From Acrasis kona (lineage: Eukaryota; Heterolobosea; Eutetramitea; Acrasida; Acrasidae): a stretch of DNA of 24,874 nt. The notes beneath the pieces were generated by a model. That model was given only the letters and a program-made list of their open reading frames with translations, was not told where the DNA came from and searched no databases. Of the stretch, positions 8,908 through 18,119 are shown piece by piece (within the stretch, counting starts at the first letter, position 1; each line of letters begins with the position of its first letter). Location: positions 1-24,874 of the forward strand of contig JAOPGA020001265.1 in the NCBI GenBank assembly GCA_026419775.2, given 5' to 3'. The position numbers and the translations under genes are program-made.

Positions 8908-10212
8908 CTACTTCTCCTTGCTCATTGCAACATAGCGTGCCGAAAGTGGTAATTTGTTCTCTGCTGGAATCTTGCTCAAATCATGAATACAATGCACCAC
9001 TCCAATTCTATAACTAACATATGGGGCTATAAAATGTTCAACTGCTTGAGAGCTAATGAGGATTGTACTTCCTGGTTGGTGTTTGAACATGATGCAAAGC
9101 TCTGGCACACAAAATTTGCCTCCAATAAAACATCTATATACACTCAACGCAGAGAATGCATTTTTAAGATCAGAAAAGTCGCGATGGTTGTTGCATCTTC
9201 CAGTATTTACAACACACCCTAAAAAAACTTCCTCGTTACAGGTTTGTAACATTGCTTTGAACTCTGGTGTGCTGCCTTGAACAATTGTTCTATGCCTAAT
9301 ATATTCCGGTTCACTCACCGCTCTTAACAAACCACTCACATTTCTTCCATACTCGAAAAATGCATTTTTCACGTTATGGACACTCGATGCTTTTGACGTA
9401 CAGCCTTTTCCTAGTGTTTGGTTACTAATGCAGCGGTCTTTGGGATTTCCGGTAGGAGACCATTCCACAAGATGGTACACATCAATGTCTTCAATTTTGT
9501 GATGCCTGTCATCCTTCTCTTTAAGAGGCTGAGGGTATACAGTTATCATTTCCAAAAGAGCATTGGAGCACTTGTTTTGAATCTGTTGTGACGAAAATCT
9601 TGGATCAACAACATAAATAAGCAAATGATTCTTGTCGAGGCCAAAATGAATACTTTTGTCCTCAATTAGTTCAAGTTCTTCATACATGACTTGTTCGAAT
9701 GTTAGGATATTGTTTTCAAAACGTTCCATTCTGCTTCGGAGATTATGTTGTGAGCGCGATGAATTCTTCAGCATATTGTAGTTGTAGAAGATTCTGAACA
9801 TCGCTTTCGCGAGCAGCCTCCTGCAAAATTTATATTGCTGATAGTGCTCCTCTGAGTACTCGAACGAATTGGCTCTGCTTGAAATAGTTGCTTTGCCATC
9901 CACCTTTGTGAACAGATTGAGTACATTATCTCCTTTGTGTAGTGTATACCCTCTCCCCGTAATGTATTCGCTAATCAATTTGCTCTTTGTGCTTGACAGC
10001 GGATGTGTCTTGATGGTTTCTTCTACTTTTTGGTTGTACTTCTCCAGGTCAGCAATAAGGTCTTTTTCATTTTGAACGCGAGCTGTATGTCCCAAAGCTC
10101 CTCGAACATCTTTGAGGGGTGAACTGTTTGCTAATGTATGTTATAATGTTTAAGCCGGTTGAACTTACAGTTTTCTATTGTGTGACATTCTTTTTATCTG
10201 CCTTCTCAACAT
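8908..10212 (-). CDS. TET/JBP-like 2-oxoglutarate/Fe(II)-dependent oxygenase, intact ligands
   Basis: Proposed exons 10212-10169 and 10123-8908 (419 residues) joined over a 45-nt GTAAGT...CAG intron that keeps frame; without the intron the second exon still gives 395 residues. The C-terminal third matches a double-stranded beta-helix dioxygenase: CNNHRDFSD (His328 and Asp330, metal ligands), GGKFCVPELC, a PGSTILISSQAVEHF stretch (His378, third ligand) and YRIGVVHC (Arg387, 2OG carboxylate). Order and spacing fit the TET/JBP-like group, members of which oxidise methylated bases in DNA and are known to travel with some fungal transposons. The first 200 residues are helical and unrecognised. A broken paralogue lies downstream on the same strand. 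Substrate is not shown by the sequence. The short first exon overlaps the end of the upstream ORF in another frame, so the exact start is uncertain. Confidence 0.65.
10124..10168 (-). other. Proposed 45-nt intron in the oxygenase gene
   Basis: Minus-strand donor GTAAGT and acceptor AACAG. Removal joins AAA-CT to T-TCA and brings a short ATG-started exon in frame with the oxygenase ORF. Confidence 0.5.
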
Positions 10213-10600
10213 TAGGTGTGGTGTTTTTTAATGCATTCCTCTTCTTCCGCGCTTTCTTCTTTTGATTCTTATGATGAATCTTTTCAGCATCTACAGCAGC
10301 AGTTGTAGGAATTCCTGACTTCAATAACGGCGCTCTTCCTCCCAAAAAATAAAGGTTGTTCTTTCCATTAATTGCCGCTGTTTCTTGACCGCTAACAGCT
10401 GCTACCTCTATGCCGTCATTTACATTTATTCCGCTGTCTATTGCTTCAAATTNGTATGCGTTTTGAATGGCAATCTGCTCCTCCAGTGGGACTTCACTGT
10501 TGCCTACATTTAAGTTACGTTCAGCAGCCTTTTGCCTAAGTTTGGCATACTGCGCTCTGTCTTGGCTTTGGCCAACAGATGATTTGTTTGGAGTACCCAT
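10175..10600 (-). CDS. Basic hypothetical protein upstream of the oxygenase gene
   Basis: ATG at 10600 sits in a favourable context (ACCATGG). 141 codons: a polar N-terminus (KSSVGQSQDRAQYAKLRQK), a central Ala/Val-rich part, and a strongly basic C-terminal stretch (KNQKKKARKKRNALKN). The N at 10453 falls inside and makes one residue unknown. It ends with TAG and overlaps the proposed first exon of the oxygenase gene by 38 bases in another frame. It could instead be an alternative 5' exon of that gene. The Lys-rich end suggests nucleic-acid binding or nuclear targeting. No family recognised. Confidence 0.45.
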   Translation of the reverse strand: MGTPNKSSVGQSQDRAQYAKLRQKAAERNLNVGNSEVPLEEQIAIQNAYXFEAIDSGINVNDGIEVAAVSGQETAAINGKNNLYFLGGRAPLLKSGIPTTAAVDAEKIHHKNQKKKARKKRNALKNTTPNVEKADKKNVTQ

Positions 10601-12058
10601 GGTCTTTTGTGTGAAGAAGTATTACAAAACTATTTAGTCGCACAAGCTGCTGTACAGGCTAGCTCACGCAGATACATTTTGGATANGAGGTCGAAAAGGT
10701 TTGATGCATTATTGTTGTAAGCGGTTGAGTGATAATAATTGAGGATTTCTTTAATGTCAACAGAGGTTTATTATTATTTTTTACATATTGTTGCTTGTCT
10801 AATGGGTTTAAACTGACCCGCAGCTAGTTCCTGGTGCCCTCAATGAATTTGTCTTTCCGGGTAAAATGATTTTCGAGAATGGTGTAATAACATTCGAAAA
10901 TGCTTCAAATAATGCTGTGTTGATATGTATGTTTTATAATGTAAAGAATATTATTTCATGTAGGTGCGGTTGGAACAATGTAGGTCTGAATGTATCAATG
11001 TCCTAGATTTGTAGCTGCAGCATGTCGAGATGCTGCCTCATTTTAATGATTGATTTTCATCACATGGTTCATCAATTCTATCACAACATATCCCATCCGA
11101 GATTGTCAGCTCACTCTACAACTATCACTTATTACTTGTGAGACATTATGTAAACATATTCTTAGCTTATTTTCGGAAAATGTTTCGCTCTGTTAGACTC
11201 TAAAAGTCCTGGGGATAGTGACTTTATACTTAGAACGCAAGGTGCCTTACACTTGAAAGTATAAGATTTGGTTGTGTTATCAAGTTGAAGTTGATTTTGT
11301 TATCTCCCATCACAACATGTCCCTCCCGAAATAACCATCCCACTTCGCATCTGTTTCCGATTACTTGTGAGATAGTATGTAAACATATTCTTACCTTGTT
11401 TTCAAAAAAATAAAAATGTCTTTTTCATTCATGTTTGAATGAGGACAGCCTCTAACAATTCCATACTTGAGTATGAGGCGCCTTGTATTATATTCATCAC
11501 ATCGCAGCAATCGAAATTATTATATTTGGTGTTGTAGTCAGTCAGTTCAGAGAGTGCTGCATTAAACATTTCAGAGTGCTACAAATTGTGCCGAATGGAT
11601 ATGCAATGTTGTGTAACATGTCAAATATCATCATATCTCAATACGGTCCAACGAATGTATGTTTGAATGTCCCAGATGTTGTGTAAAATAATTTGTTAGC
11701 TTATAAGATTGGCTTGTATCATCGAAGCGTATTGCACAACACCATGATTTGAAATTACAAACAGGTTTAATCATTATAAGCATTGGACTATATAATTTGA
11801 GACTTGGGAAAGGAGATTTTGCTCCAAGAGATTCATACTGCGGAAAAGTGTAATGATACAGACAATGTAATAAATGTTCATATTTAATCAAAAACATATC
11901 CGTGCAATGTTGAGAGCGGCCCTTACCTACAACATACGTCACTTCATGTCAATTTCCTGAAGAGAATTAGTGTTTTATTTTGTAACATAATAAATTACAC
12001 CAATCGACCAAATGTTCAATTCCGTATAATACATCCATCCTGTTTTGCAACAACGACT
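10601..12058. other. Non-coding region with diverged internal repeats
   Basis: No frame here looks like a real protein. Two diverged direct copies (about 11080-11185 and 11309-11415, offset 229 bp) share ATCACAACAT and ATTACTTGTGAGA/TATGTAAACATATTCTTA blocks. A small hairpin, GCAGCAT...ATGCTGC, lies at about 11016-11035. A further weak match links about 10960-11010 with 11640-11680. This may be the remains of an old non-autonomous element. Confidence 0.45.
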
Positions 12059-12060
12059 TA

Positions 12061-12745
12061 AGGTGGCACTTGGGTGTATTTATAATATCAATTTCGGAAT
12101 TGGAAGAGTGTGTAAATATTGTTACAAAATAAAAAATATAGCATTAATGTTTATTATGTACATTACACTAATTCTTCTTTGTGTTGGGGTGTAGAGAGGA
12201 CAGATCAGTAAATAATGTCAGTTTCCAGAAGTTAGGCTTTTGTTGTAATGGTGCACGCTGGAGGCCGTAAATGTAATAATGTCGCATGGCTGCATGTTGA
12301 TAACCGCATCAAGATCTTCAAGAACAAGTTCTCCTCCCGTGTGCTCCCCAAATGGAATAATGGCACAATGTCCAAAACGTGGGTCCCCCTTGTCTAAATG
12401 TGATTCTGGTGATATATTATAATTAACAGCACAGCATGTTTAATCCTAGGTTAAAAAGCTCTTTGTTTTCTGTTAATAACCATTTTACGTGTCAACTCTT
12501 TGAATTGTTTGATAAAAAAGGAGCCTTGGCACTTTTCCTCCATGTCCCAAAATTGTGAGCCTTTTTCTACTGGTGGGGTGTAGCTTCTGTAATAATACAC
12601 ATGCACTTGAATCTTCTTTCCTTTTCAACTTCCTTGCCCTCCTCCATCCATATAATTGAGTGTCTCTGTTTCTCACAAAGTTGACTTGCAAATTAGAATC
12701 GACTGTCGATTCTAATTTATTTTACACACCACCCAAGTGCCACCT
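12061..12745. mobile_element. 685-bp MITE with 16-bp TIRs and TA target duplication
   Basis: AGGTGGCACTTGGGTG at 12061-12076 is the exact reverse complement of 12730-12745, and TA flanks both ends (12059-12060, 12746-12747). This is the layout of a Tc1/mariner-type non-autonomous element. The only internal frames are short and unlike any protein, so it would depend on a transposase elsewhere. A 29-bp perfect palindrome lies near its right end. Confidence 0.7.
12690..12718. repeat. 29-bp perfect palindrome inside the MITE
   Basis: Arms of 14 bp, AAATTAGAATCGAC and GTCGATTCTAATTT, flank a single T. It lies 12 bp inside the right terminal repeat and could be a subterminal binding site or a cruciform-forming motif. 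Confidence 0.85.
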
Positions 12746-13041
12746 TACAAAACATTAACATACCTCTTTACATGCAACTACATCTGTACATTTCAATATT
12801 GTAGTGTTTCAATTCACATTTAAACACACTTTGAAGATGTACAATAACGTACAAGATGTATGTAACCTGAGGATAATCCTCAGACTTTTTACAAAAATAA
12901 ACACAATGGGAATCCTCCGGATTCCGGAGAATGAAAATCTGATGAAAATCCGCCAGGTAGATTTAGCGTATGATTGACATGTTACCTCACATGAACAATG
13001 TGAAAATTGAAAATGTAACATAAAAAATAAAAGTACTTCAA

Positions 13042-13820
13042 TTATGAACGAACGAATTTATTTTGAGGCATTTCTTGTGTACCTTTACTTGGTGACCTTT
13101 CCTCAAGGTTTCTTTTCTTGAGTTTCCTCCTTTGCCTTATCATAGTTGTGGAGACATGTTCTTTGGATGTCTCATCAGAGCGACTAACCTCGCATGTGTC
13201 GGTTCTACCAGGCAGTACTCCAGTGTCCACATGTACTGCAGTTTGAACCACATCCTCAACCGGATCTGCTTTTTCAGAGGAAAAGTCCAATGTATCCAAG
13301 GCGGCCACATCATCATTGAAGCTACGGCCCCCAAATGAACTGTTCAGCTCAAAAGTAAACGAATCGTCCGCTACTAAAGCATCTGTTGAAAAAGTCTGCT
13401 TTAAGATTGCGAGTTGAGCCTTAAACTTCTTTTGCAGACCCCAAGGTATTCCCAAACGTTTGTCGGCGATGTCTTCGTCTGTCATGAGATCCAATACCTC
13501 TCCGTCAATGGCCTCCGTTTGAAAAAGATCTTTAAAAAGTTAAATTGGTGTAAACATAATTATGTACCTGTAAGACCTTGCAGACCAGATTGTTGAAGCC
13601 ACAAACACCCCTCATTGACTGAGAATGTTTTCAAAGTCTTCGGATCTGTTTGCGCTGGAGCAGCTTCTTCGGCTACTTCCACAGCAACTTCTACATCTAT
13701 CGTCGCCTCTGGCTCTTGTGGTGATGACACTTTATCTTGGTTGGGTTCTTTCTGTGACTCTAACCACAAGGCAACAGCAGCTTCCTCAAGATTGTCCTGC
13801 TCGTCAGGATCCTTTGGCAT
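13042..13820 (-). CDS. SAM-domain protein, two exons
   Basis: Exons 13820-13568 and 13529-13042, joined over a 38-nt intron, give 246 residues starting MPKDPDEQDN. The splice rebuilds a sterile alpha motif at about residues 72-130: CLWLQQSGLQGLT, then DLFQTEAIDGEVLDLMTDED, then LGIPWGLQKKFKAQLAIL. This follows the SAM pattern W..sgL..y.dlF....IdG..Ll.Lt.eDl..lGI...G.r.k. The regions before and after are acidic and Ser/Thr-rich; the C-terminus is basic (RQRRKLKKRNLEER). SAM domains mediate protein or RNA contacts and polymerisation. It starts 130 bp downstream of the integrase gene on the same strand, so it is likely a second protein of that element. An in-frame TAA lies just upstream of the ATG, which supports this start unless the first exon begins at the adjacent AG. 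Confidence 0.7.
13530..13567 (-). other. 38-nt intron in the SAM-domain gene
   Basis: Minus-strand GTACAT donor and TTTAAAG acceptor. Removal restores both the frame and the DLF...IDG part of the SAM consensus, which is independent support for the junction. Confidence 0.7.
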
Positions 13821-13950
13821 CGAACCTGTTTAAGGTGTCATCGTTTCCAAGCTTGAATTCGTTAACGGTTTATTTTACAAAAAAGCTTACTATATATGGT
13901 CTAATATCTTGGAAATGGTACCAATGTTTCGAAATGGTGTTTGGATTCTC

Positions 13951-15352
13951 CTATCCACAACCTCCGGTAAATCCCCATTCTATTAGTGCCATGTATTCCT
14001 TTAATCCGGCACCAATTTGGTGGATGTTTCCTGACCTTGGAAATTGAGACTTGTTCTTCTTACGGTACCTTTTCGGCAAACGAACAACAACACGGTCACC
14101 AACTTTCAATGAGGTCATGTCTTTACCCTTGAGATGTGCCTTGTTAGCCTTGTTGGCACATTTGATGGTTCTTTCCTTGACCATCTCAATGTTCTTTTTG
14201 ACCATAGCATCTTCATTAAGAACATCCTCGAGAGTTGCTCCGTTAACATTCAAAGTAAGTTTCCTTACGCACTTGTTAACTGCCTCGTTAGGTGACATCC
14301 CAATTGTAGAATGTTTTGTGTTGTTGTAGTCGATGAGAACTTGTTCATAACAAACAGACCAAGCACCATCACCATCAGCCTTTTGCAAGAGACTGAGTTT
14401 GATTGTACCATTCAACTTTTCAACCAAACCTTGTGTTTGCGGGTGGTAGACAGCACTGGAAACTTGTCGCGACCCCAATTCAGTAATCATATCGGTCATA
14501 AATTTATTTTTAAATTCAGTCCCATTATCCGAGTGGATTACAGCATCTGTAATAACGAGACCAGGAGTTCTTTCAAGTACTGACTTTAAAGCACTAACCA
14601 TTTTATTCACATGCTTTGAGTTGAACATGAACCCCCATGCTTTCTTTGTGAAGTGGTCGATGATGTGGAGGATTACATTGTACCTAATAAAGTGTTAAAA
14701 TACATTGAAAAATCAAATCAATATACTTGTTTCGGGTACAGGGTGGCATGAAAGTGCAATCCATATACAGATCTTTATACGGACCCTCAAATGTGCATTT
14801 TGAGCGGGACAGCCCAGTTTTGTGGAGCAGAGTGACCACCACAACCGTGTTTTGAGCAGCTGAAGCATGTTTTCAGGTGCATTTTAACATTATCATTAAT
14901 TTTTATCCCAGAAATAAGTCTTTCTGATCTCATACACCGTGCTTTCAACACGACGATGGTCTACAGACTCATGCGCTCTCATGATAATATCTGGTCTTTC
15001 TGAAACACGAGGATAAACAAACCAATAGAGAGTGGTGACCTTCTCCTCACTTATTGGTCGCTGTTGAAGGTTTTGCAACACAGCTTGAGAGCTCATCATG
15101 AGTGGGTGCGACTGCCACTTCAACAACTTCACTTTTCGGAAGACCTATTAATAGATGGTCCTTCTCTGAATCCCACTGACACCTTCTCTTTGTTGTCTTC
15201 GCCTTGGAACCTCTACCAAGAAGACTCTCGCAGTACCGCTTCAGCTCCTTGCCAAGATCTTTATAATATGATTTATTATTTTCAAAATAATAATACAAGT
15301 GGTCATATGACGTCTTGCTTAGTGTGTCAGAACCTGGTCTCATAACATACAC
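13951..15352 (-). pseudogene. Integrase/transposase with H2C2 zinc finger and rve core (Ginger- or Gypsy-like), frameshifted
   Basis: Reading down the minus strand: an N-terminal part (15352 onward), the His pair of an H2C2 finger (DIIMRAHESVDHRR), YFWDK, then the Cys pair (KTCFSCSKHG) in another frame, then the integrase core. The core has MDCTFMP (first Asp, 14759-14761), HSDNGTEF (second Asp) and QGLVEKLNG (Glu), followed by YNNTKHSTIGMSPNEA and GDRVVVRLPKRYRKK. A 43-nt intron at 14684-14726 joins the first-Asp exon to YNVILHIIDHFTKK. Two +1 shifts fall in short A-runs (near 14898 and near 14798), plus one unresolved shift near 15100. No reverse transcriptase or RNase H is seen, which favours a Ginger-type DNA transposon over a Gypsy element; an LTR remnant cannot be excluded. 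The TAG at 13951 is followed in frame by ~20 coding-like residues (HWYHFQDIRPYI). Confidence 0.75.
14684..14726 (-). other. 43-nt intron in the integrase gene
   Basis: Donor GTATAT and acceptor TTATTAG on the minus strand. Removal joins TRNK to YNVILHIIDHF, which is the expected continuation between the first and second catalytic Asp of an rve core. Confidence 0.7.
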
Positions 15353-15917
15353 AAGAAAGTTTTTGAATTTAACAGTTTATTTTACCTCGCAGATTATTGT
15401 AATATTATTTCCCCTTTTAGTCCCCGAGGATTCCGGTCGGATTTCTTTGAGAGGATTCCCGTGAGGTAACAATATATCAATTTGGAAAAGGCGCGTATGC
15501 TCCGTACCTTTGATTGAAGATGACTACCCTCTGTTTCGTTGGACTTGTCGGCGTGATGCAATGCTCCATCAGTTGATGGTTATTGCACCCAGCTCTTGGT
15601 TCTATTGCTATTACACTAGCGATGGACATGCGCACATCCGTTCTATTGCTATTACGCCAATAATATACAACAACATCAACACATATACTTCACCAACTTT
15701 TACTCAAGCTTAAATCTATGGTCCTTATTACTTTTATCAACATTAACATTGACAACAACTTAAATCCACGGTTCTAATCACATTTATCGACTACAACAGC
15801 TTTCACATTTATATTTTTGACAATTTCGATTGTTTGCCACATCTACCGTTCGAGAATTGATTCGTTTGTACATTTTATAAATGTATCAAAGATCCGGTCC
15901 ATGGTTCGATTCTAGGT
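15353..15917. other. Mostly non-coding; possible 5' exon of the integrase gene and short direct repeats
   Basis: On the minus strand an ATG near 15565 begins a short open stretch (EHCITPTSPTKQRVVIFNQ) with GT just after it, a possible first exon of the integrase gene; weak. On the plus strand GTTCTATTGCTATTAC occurs twice (about 15599 and 15639), and a ~55-bp unit starting CTTAAATC is duplicated around 15710-15800. GGTTCGATTCT at 15903-15913 resembles a pol III B box, but no A box is seen. Confidence 0.35.
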
Positions 15918-15981
15918 GGGGAATTTGTACTTCTTATAAACGCTCATGCGTTTTGGCTTTGTGTTTTGTACTTTGTCCTTT
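15918..15981. repeat. Right copy of the 64-bp inverted repeat
   Basis: Reverse complement of 3019-3082 with about five differences. It begins five bases after a B-box-like GGTTCGATTCT, and contains a small hairpin AAACGC-TCAT-GCGTTT. The tRNA-like motif favours a SINE copy; the inverted pairing around a block of element genes favours an element end. Confidence 0.75.
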
Positions 15982-16104
15982 ACTAATATTTGTACTTGAA
16001 TAATTTTGTATTTAATACTTCTAATTAATTCTTACTTGTACAAACTACAATTTTCTCTAGATACACCCCCTACTACACCAACTTTCTACGGTCTTAATTA
16101 CATA

Positions 16105-17530
16105 AAAAAAAATCAAAAATTGTTAAGCTTAGATTTATATCAAATCTAATTTTTCATTTTTTCTGGAGTAATATAAGTCAGAACGCTCAAATATGCGTAT
16201 CTGGAGTTTTTGTTATTAGCTTTTCGACTTCAGCATAAGTTAACATAGGTCACTTTAAAAATTCCCGATACGAATGTTTGAGCTTCTTAAGCGTACTAGC
16301 ATAAGATAAAATCAAAAATCAAAAATCTGGGTTTGGATCCAAATTAATTTTTTAATTTTTACCGGAGTAATATAGGTCGATATGCTCAAATATACGTATT
16401 CGGAGTATTTGTCCCTAGCTCTTCAACTTCACCTTTGAGTCATTGAGAGTTGATTCTTTAATTCCCGATACGAATATTTAAGCTTACAAAGCATAATGAC
16501 TCAAAAATAAATCAAAGATCTTTAAGCTTGGGTTTGGGTGGAAATTGATTTTTGATTTTTTTTCAAAGAAATATGGGTCAAAATGCTCGAATATGCGTAT
16601 CTGGAGTTTCTGTTGCTAGCTTTTCAACTTCACCTTTGAGTCAGTGAGAGTCGGCACATAAAATCCCGATACGAATATTTGAGCTTCCAAAGCAAAATGG
16701 CTACGAAAAAAATCAAAAATCGTCAAGTTTGGGTTTGGTTCAAAACTGATTTTTGATAAATATAGGTTAAAATACTCAAATATGCGTATCTGGAGTTCTG
16801 TTATTAGCTTTTCGACTTCAACATAAGTTAACTTAGGTCACATTTATGTAAAAATTCCCGATACATAAATTTGAGCTTCTTAAGCGTACTAGCATAAGAA
16901 AAAATTAAAAAATCAAAAAAATTGGGTTTGAATAAAAAATATGGGTTTGGGTGGAAATTGATTTTTGATTTTTTGCTTAAGAAATATAGGTCAAAATGCT
17001 CTAATTTTCGTATTCGGAGTTTTCGTCCCTCGCTTTTCAACTTTATCTTGGAGTCACTGAGAGATGATTCTTAAATTCCCGATACGAATATTTGAGCATC
17101 CTAAGCATAATAACATAAGAAAAAATCAAAAATTAAAAAGTTGGGTTTGTATAAGAATCATATTTTAATTTTTTCATGAGGGAATATATGCTAAGACGCT
17201 CAAATATTCGTATCGGTAGTTTAATTTCAGAGTGAATAAAGTGATGTTAAAACTCCAAATACCTTTATTTAGGCATTCTAACCTATATTGTTTCAGAGAT
17301 GAATAAAAAATCGGTTTTGACTTAATCTCAAACTCTTTAATTTTTAATTTTTCTTGAGTTATTATGCTTAAAAAGCTCAAATAAACGTATCGGGAATTCA
17401 AGAATCAACTCTCAGTGACTCCAAGATAAAGTTGAAAAGCGAGGGGCGAAAACTCCGAATACGAATATTAGAGCATTTTGACCTATATAACTCCAGAAAA
17501 AAATCAAAAATTAATTTTGACTTAAACCCA
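16105..17530. repeat. Tandem array of ~200-bp units ending in an inverted copy
   Basis: The block CCCGATACGAATATTTGAGC (with variants) recurs near 16264, 16464, 16665, 16857 and 17078, a spacing of 192-221 bp. A partner block GCTCAAATATGCGTATCTGG recurs near 16184, 16384, 16584, 16776, 16997 and 17198. The two blocks are near reverse complements, so each unit is itself a hairpin-like inverted repeat with A/T-rich spacers. From about 17355 to 17480 the unit is inverted and matches the reverse complement of about 16980-17110 at roughly 90%. No protein-coding frame is credible here. Satellite-like or a cluster of nested MITE copies. Confidence 0.75.
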
Positions 17531-17873
17531 AGCTTCTCTATCTTTGGTTTTTTTTAAAAACAATTATGAGTGTTTAAGTTCTAGAGACAAATAAAGGGTC
17601 CAGTGAAAACGATAGTCAAAATAAAAATCAAATTAGGTTTATGATAATTAAAAAAAAACCTGAGCTCTTTAGAAAAAAAACTCCGAGAAATAATTCAATT
17701 TTTATTTGTTAAAACATTTTGTTAAATTTAGATTTCAAGAGATTAAGATATAAAAAGTATAATTTATAAAAAATTCAAAAGCTTATATGTTCAAGACCTT
17801 TCTATTTATCACTTTGAAGATAAATGAATGTTGGTAGTTTGAAAGTTAAGATTCAAAGCAACTTTCAAAAAAT
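17531..17873. other. AT-rich spacer
   Basis: Homopolymer-rich A/T sequence with no gene, RNA or repeat that I can support. Confidence 0.5.
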
Positions 17874-18073
17874 ACAGATATTACACATTTTTTTTTTAAA
17901 GTTAAGCTAGATGACGTGTCATCTGGTCAACATGGCTTTATTGGAACTGGCTTAATAGACAGCCATATAGATGGATAACTATTTAAACCAAGAATTGAAC
18001 CTGTGACTTCTATATCAAAGATTCATTTTACTTGAACACTGAGCTAGGTGGCCGCCCACAGATATCACACATT
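17874..18073 (-). mobile_element. tRNA-derived SINE with 16-bp target-site duplications
   Basis: The body (17890-18057) read on the minus strand starts GGGCGGCCACCTAGCTCAGT. It has an A-box-like TAGCTCAGTGTT (18035-18046) and a B-box-like GGTTCAATTCT (17991-18001), as in a tRNA head, then a ~90-bp unrelated body and an A-rich 3' end. Direct repeats ACAGATAT(T/C)ACACATT flank it at 17874-17889 and 18058-18073 with one mismatch, the signature of LINE-driven target-primed insertion. The anticodon arm is not well paired, so it is not a functional tRNA gene and the parent tRNA is uncertain. Confidence 0.75.
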
Positions 18074-18119
18074 ATATATACACACTGTCAATTTGAATTT
18101 TAAACATTTTAATTCATTT

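Noticed and set aside
11631-11942. 103-codon minus-strand ORF
   Set aside because: Composition and lack of any motif or neighbour logic suggest a chance frame in repeat-rich DNA.
12485-12691. Short basic minus-strand ORF in the MITE
   Set aside because: Too short, no motif, and MITEs normally do not code.
15850-15925. tRNA gene
   Set aside because: GGTTCGATTCTAGG looks like a T-arm/B box, but no A box, no acceptor-stem partner for GTGGGGA and no anticodon arm could be found upstream.
3000-16000. Polinton/Maverick or a giant-virus fragment
   Set aside because: Integrase plus Ulp1-like protease in one window invites the idea, but no family-B polymerase, packaging ATPase or capsid protein is visible, and the protease lies with a MULE transposase outside the block.
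16105-17530. CRISPR array
   Set aside because: Unit length about 200 bp, no short identical repeats with unique spacers, an inverted copy, and a eukaryotic context.
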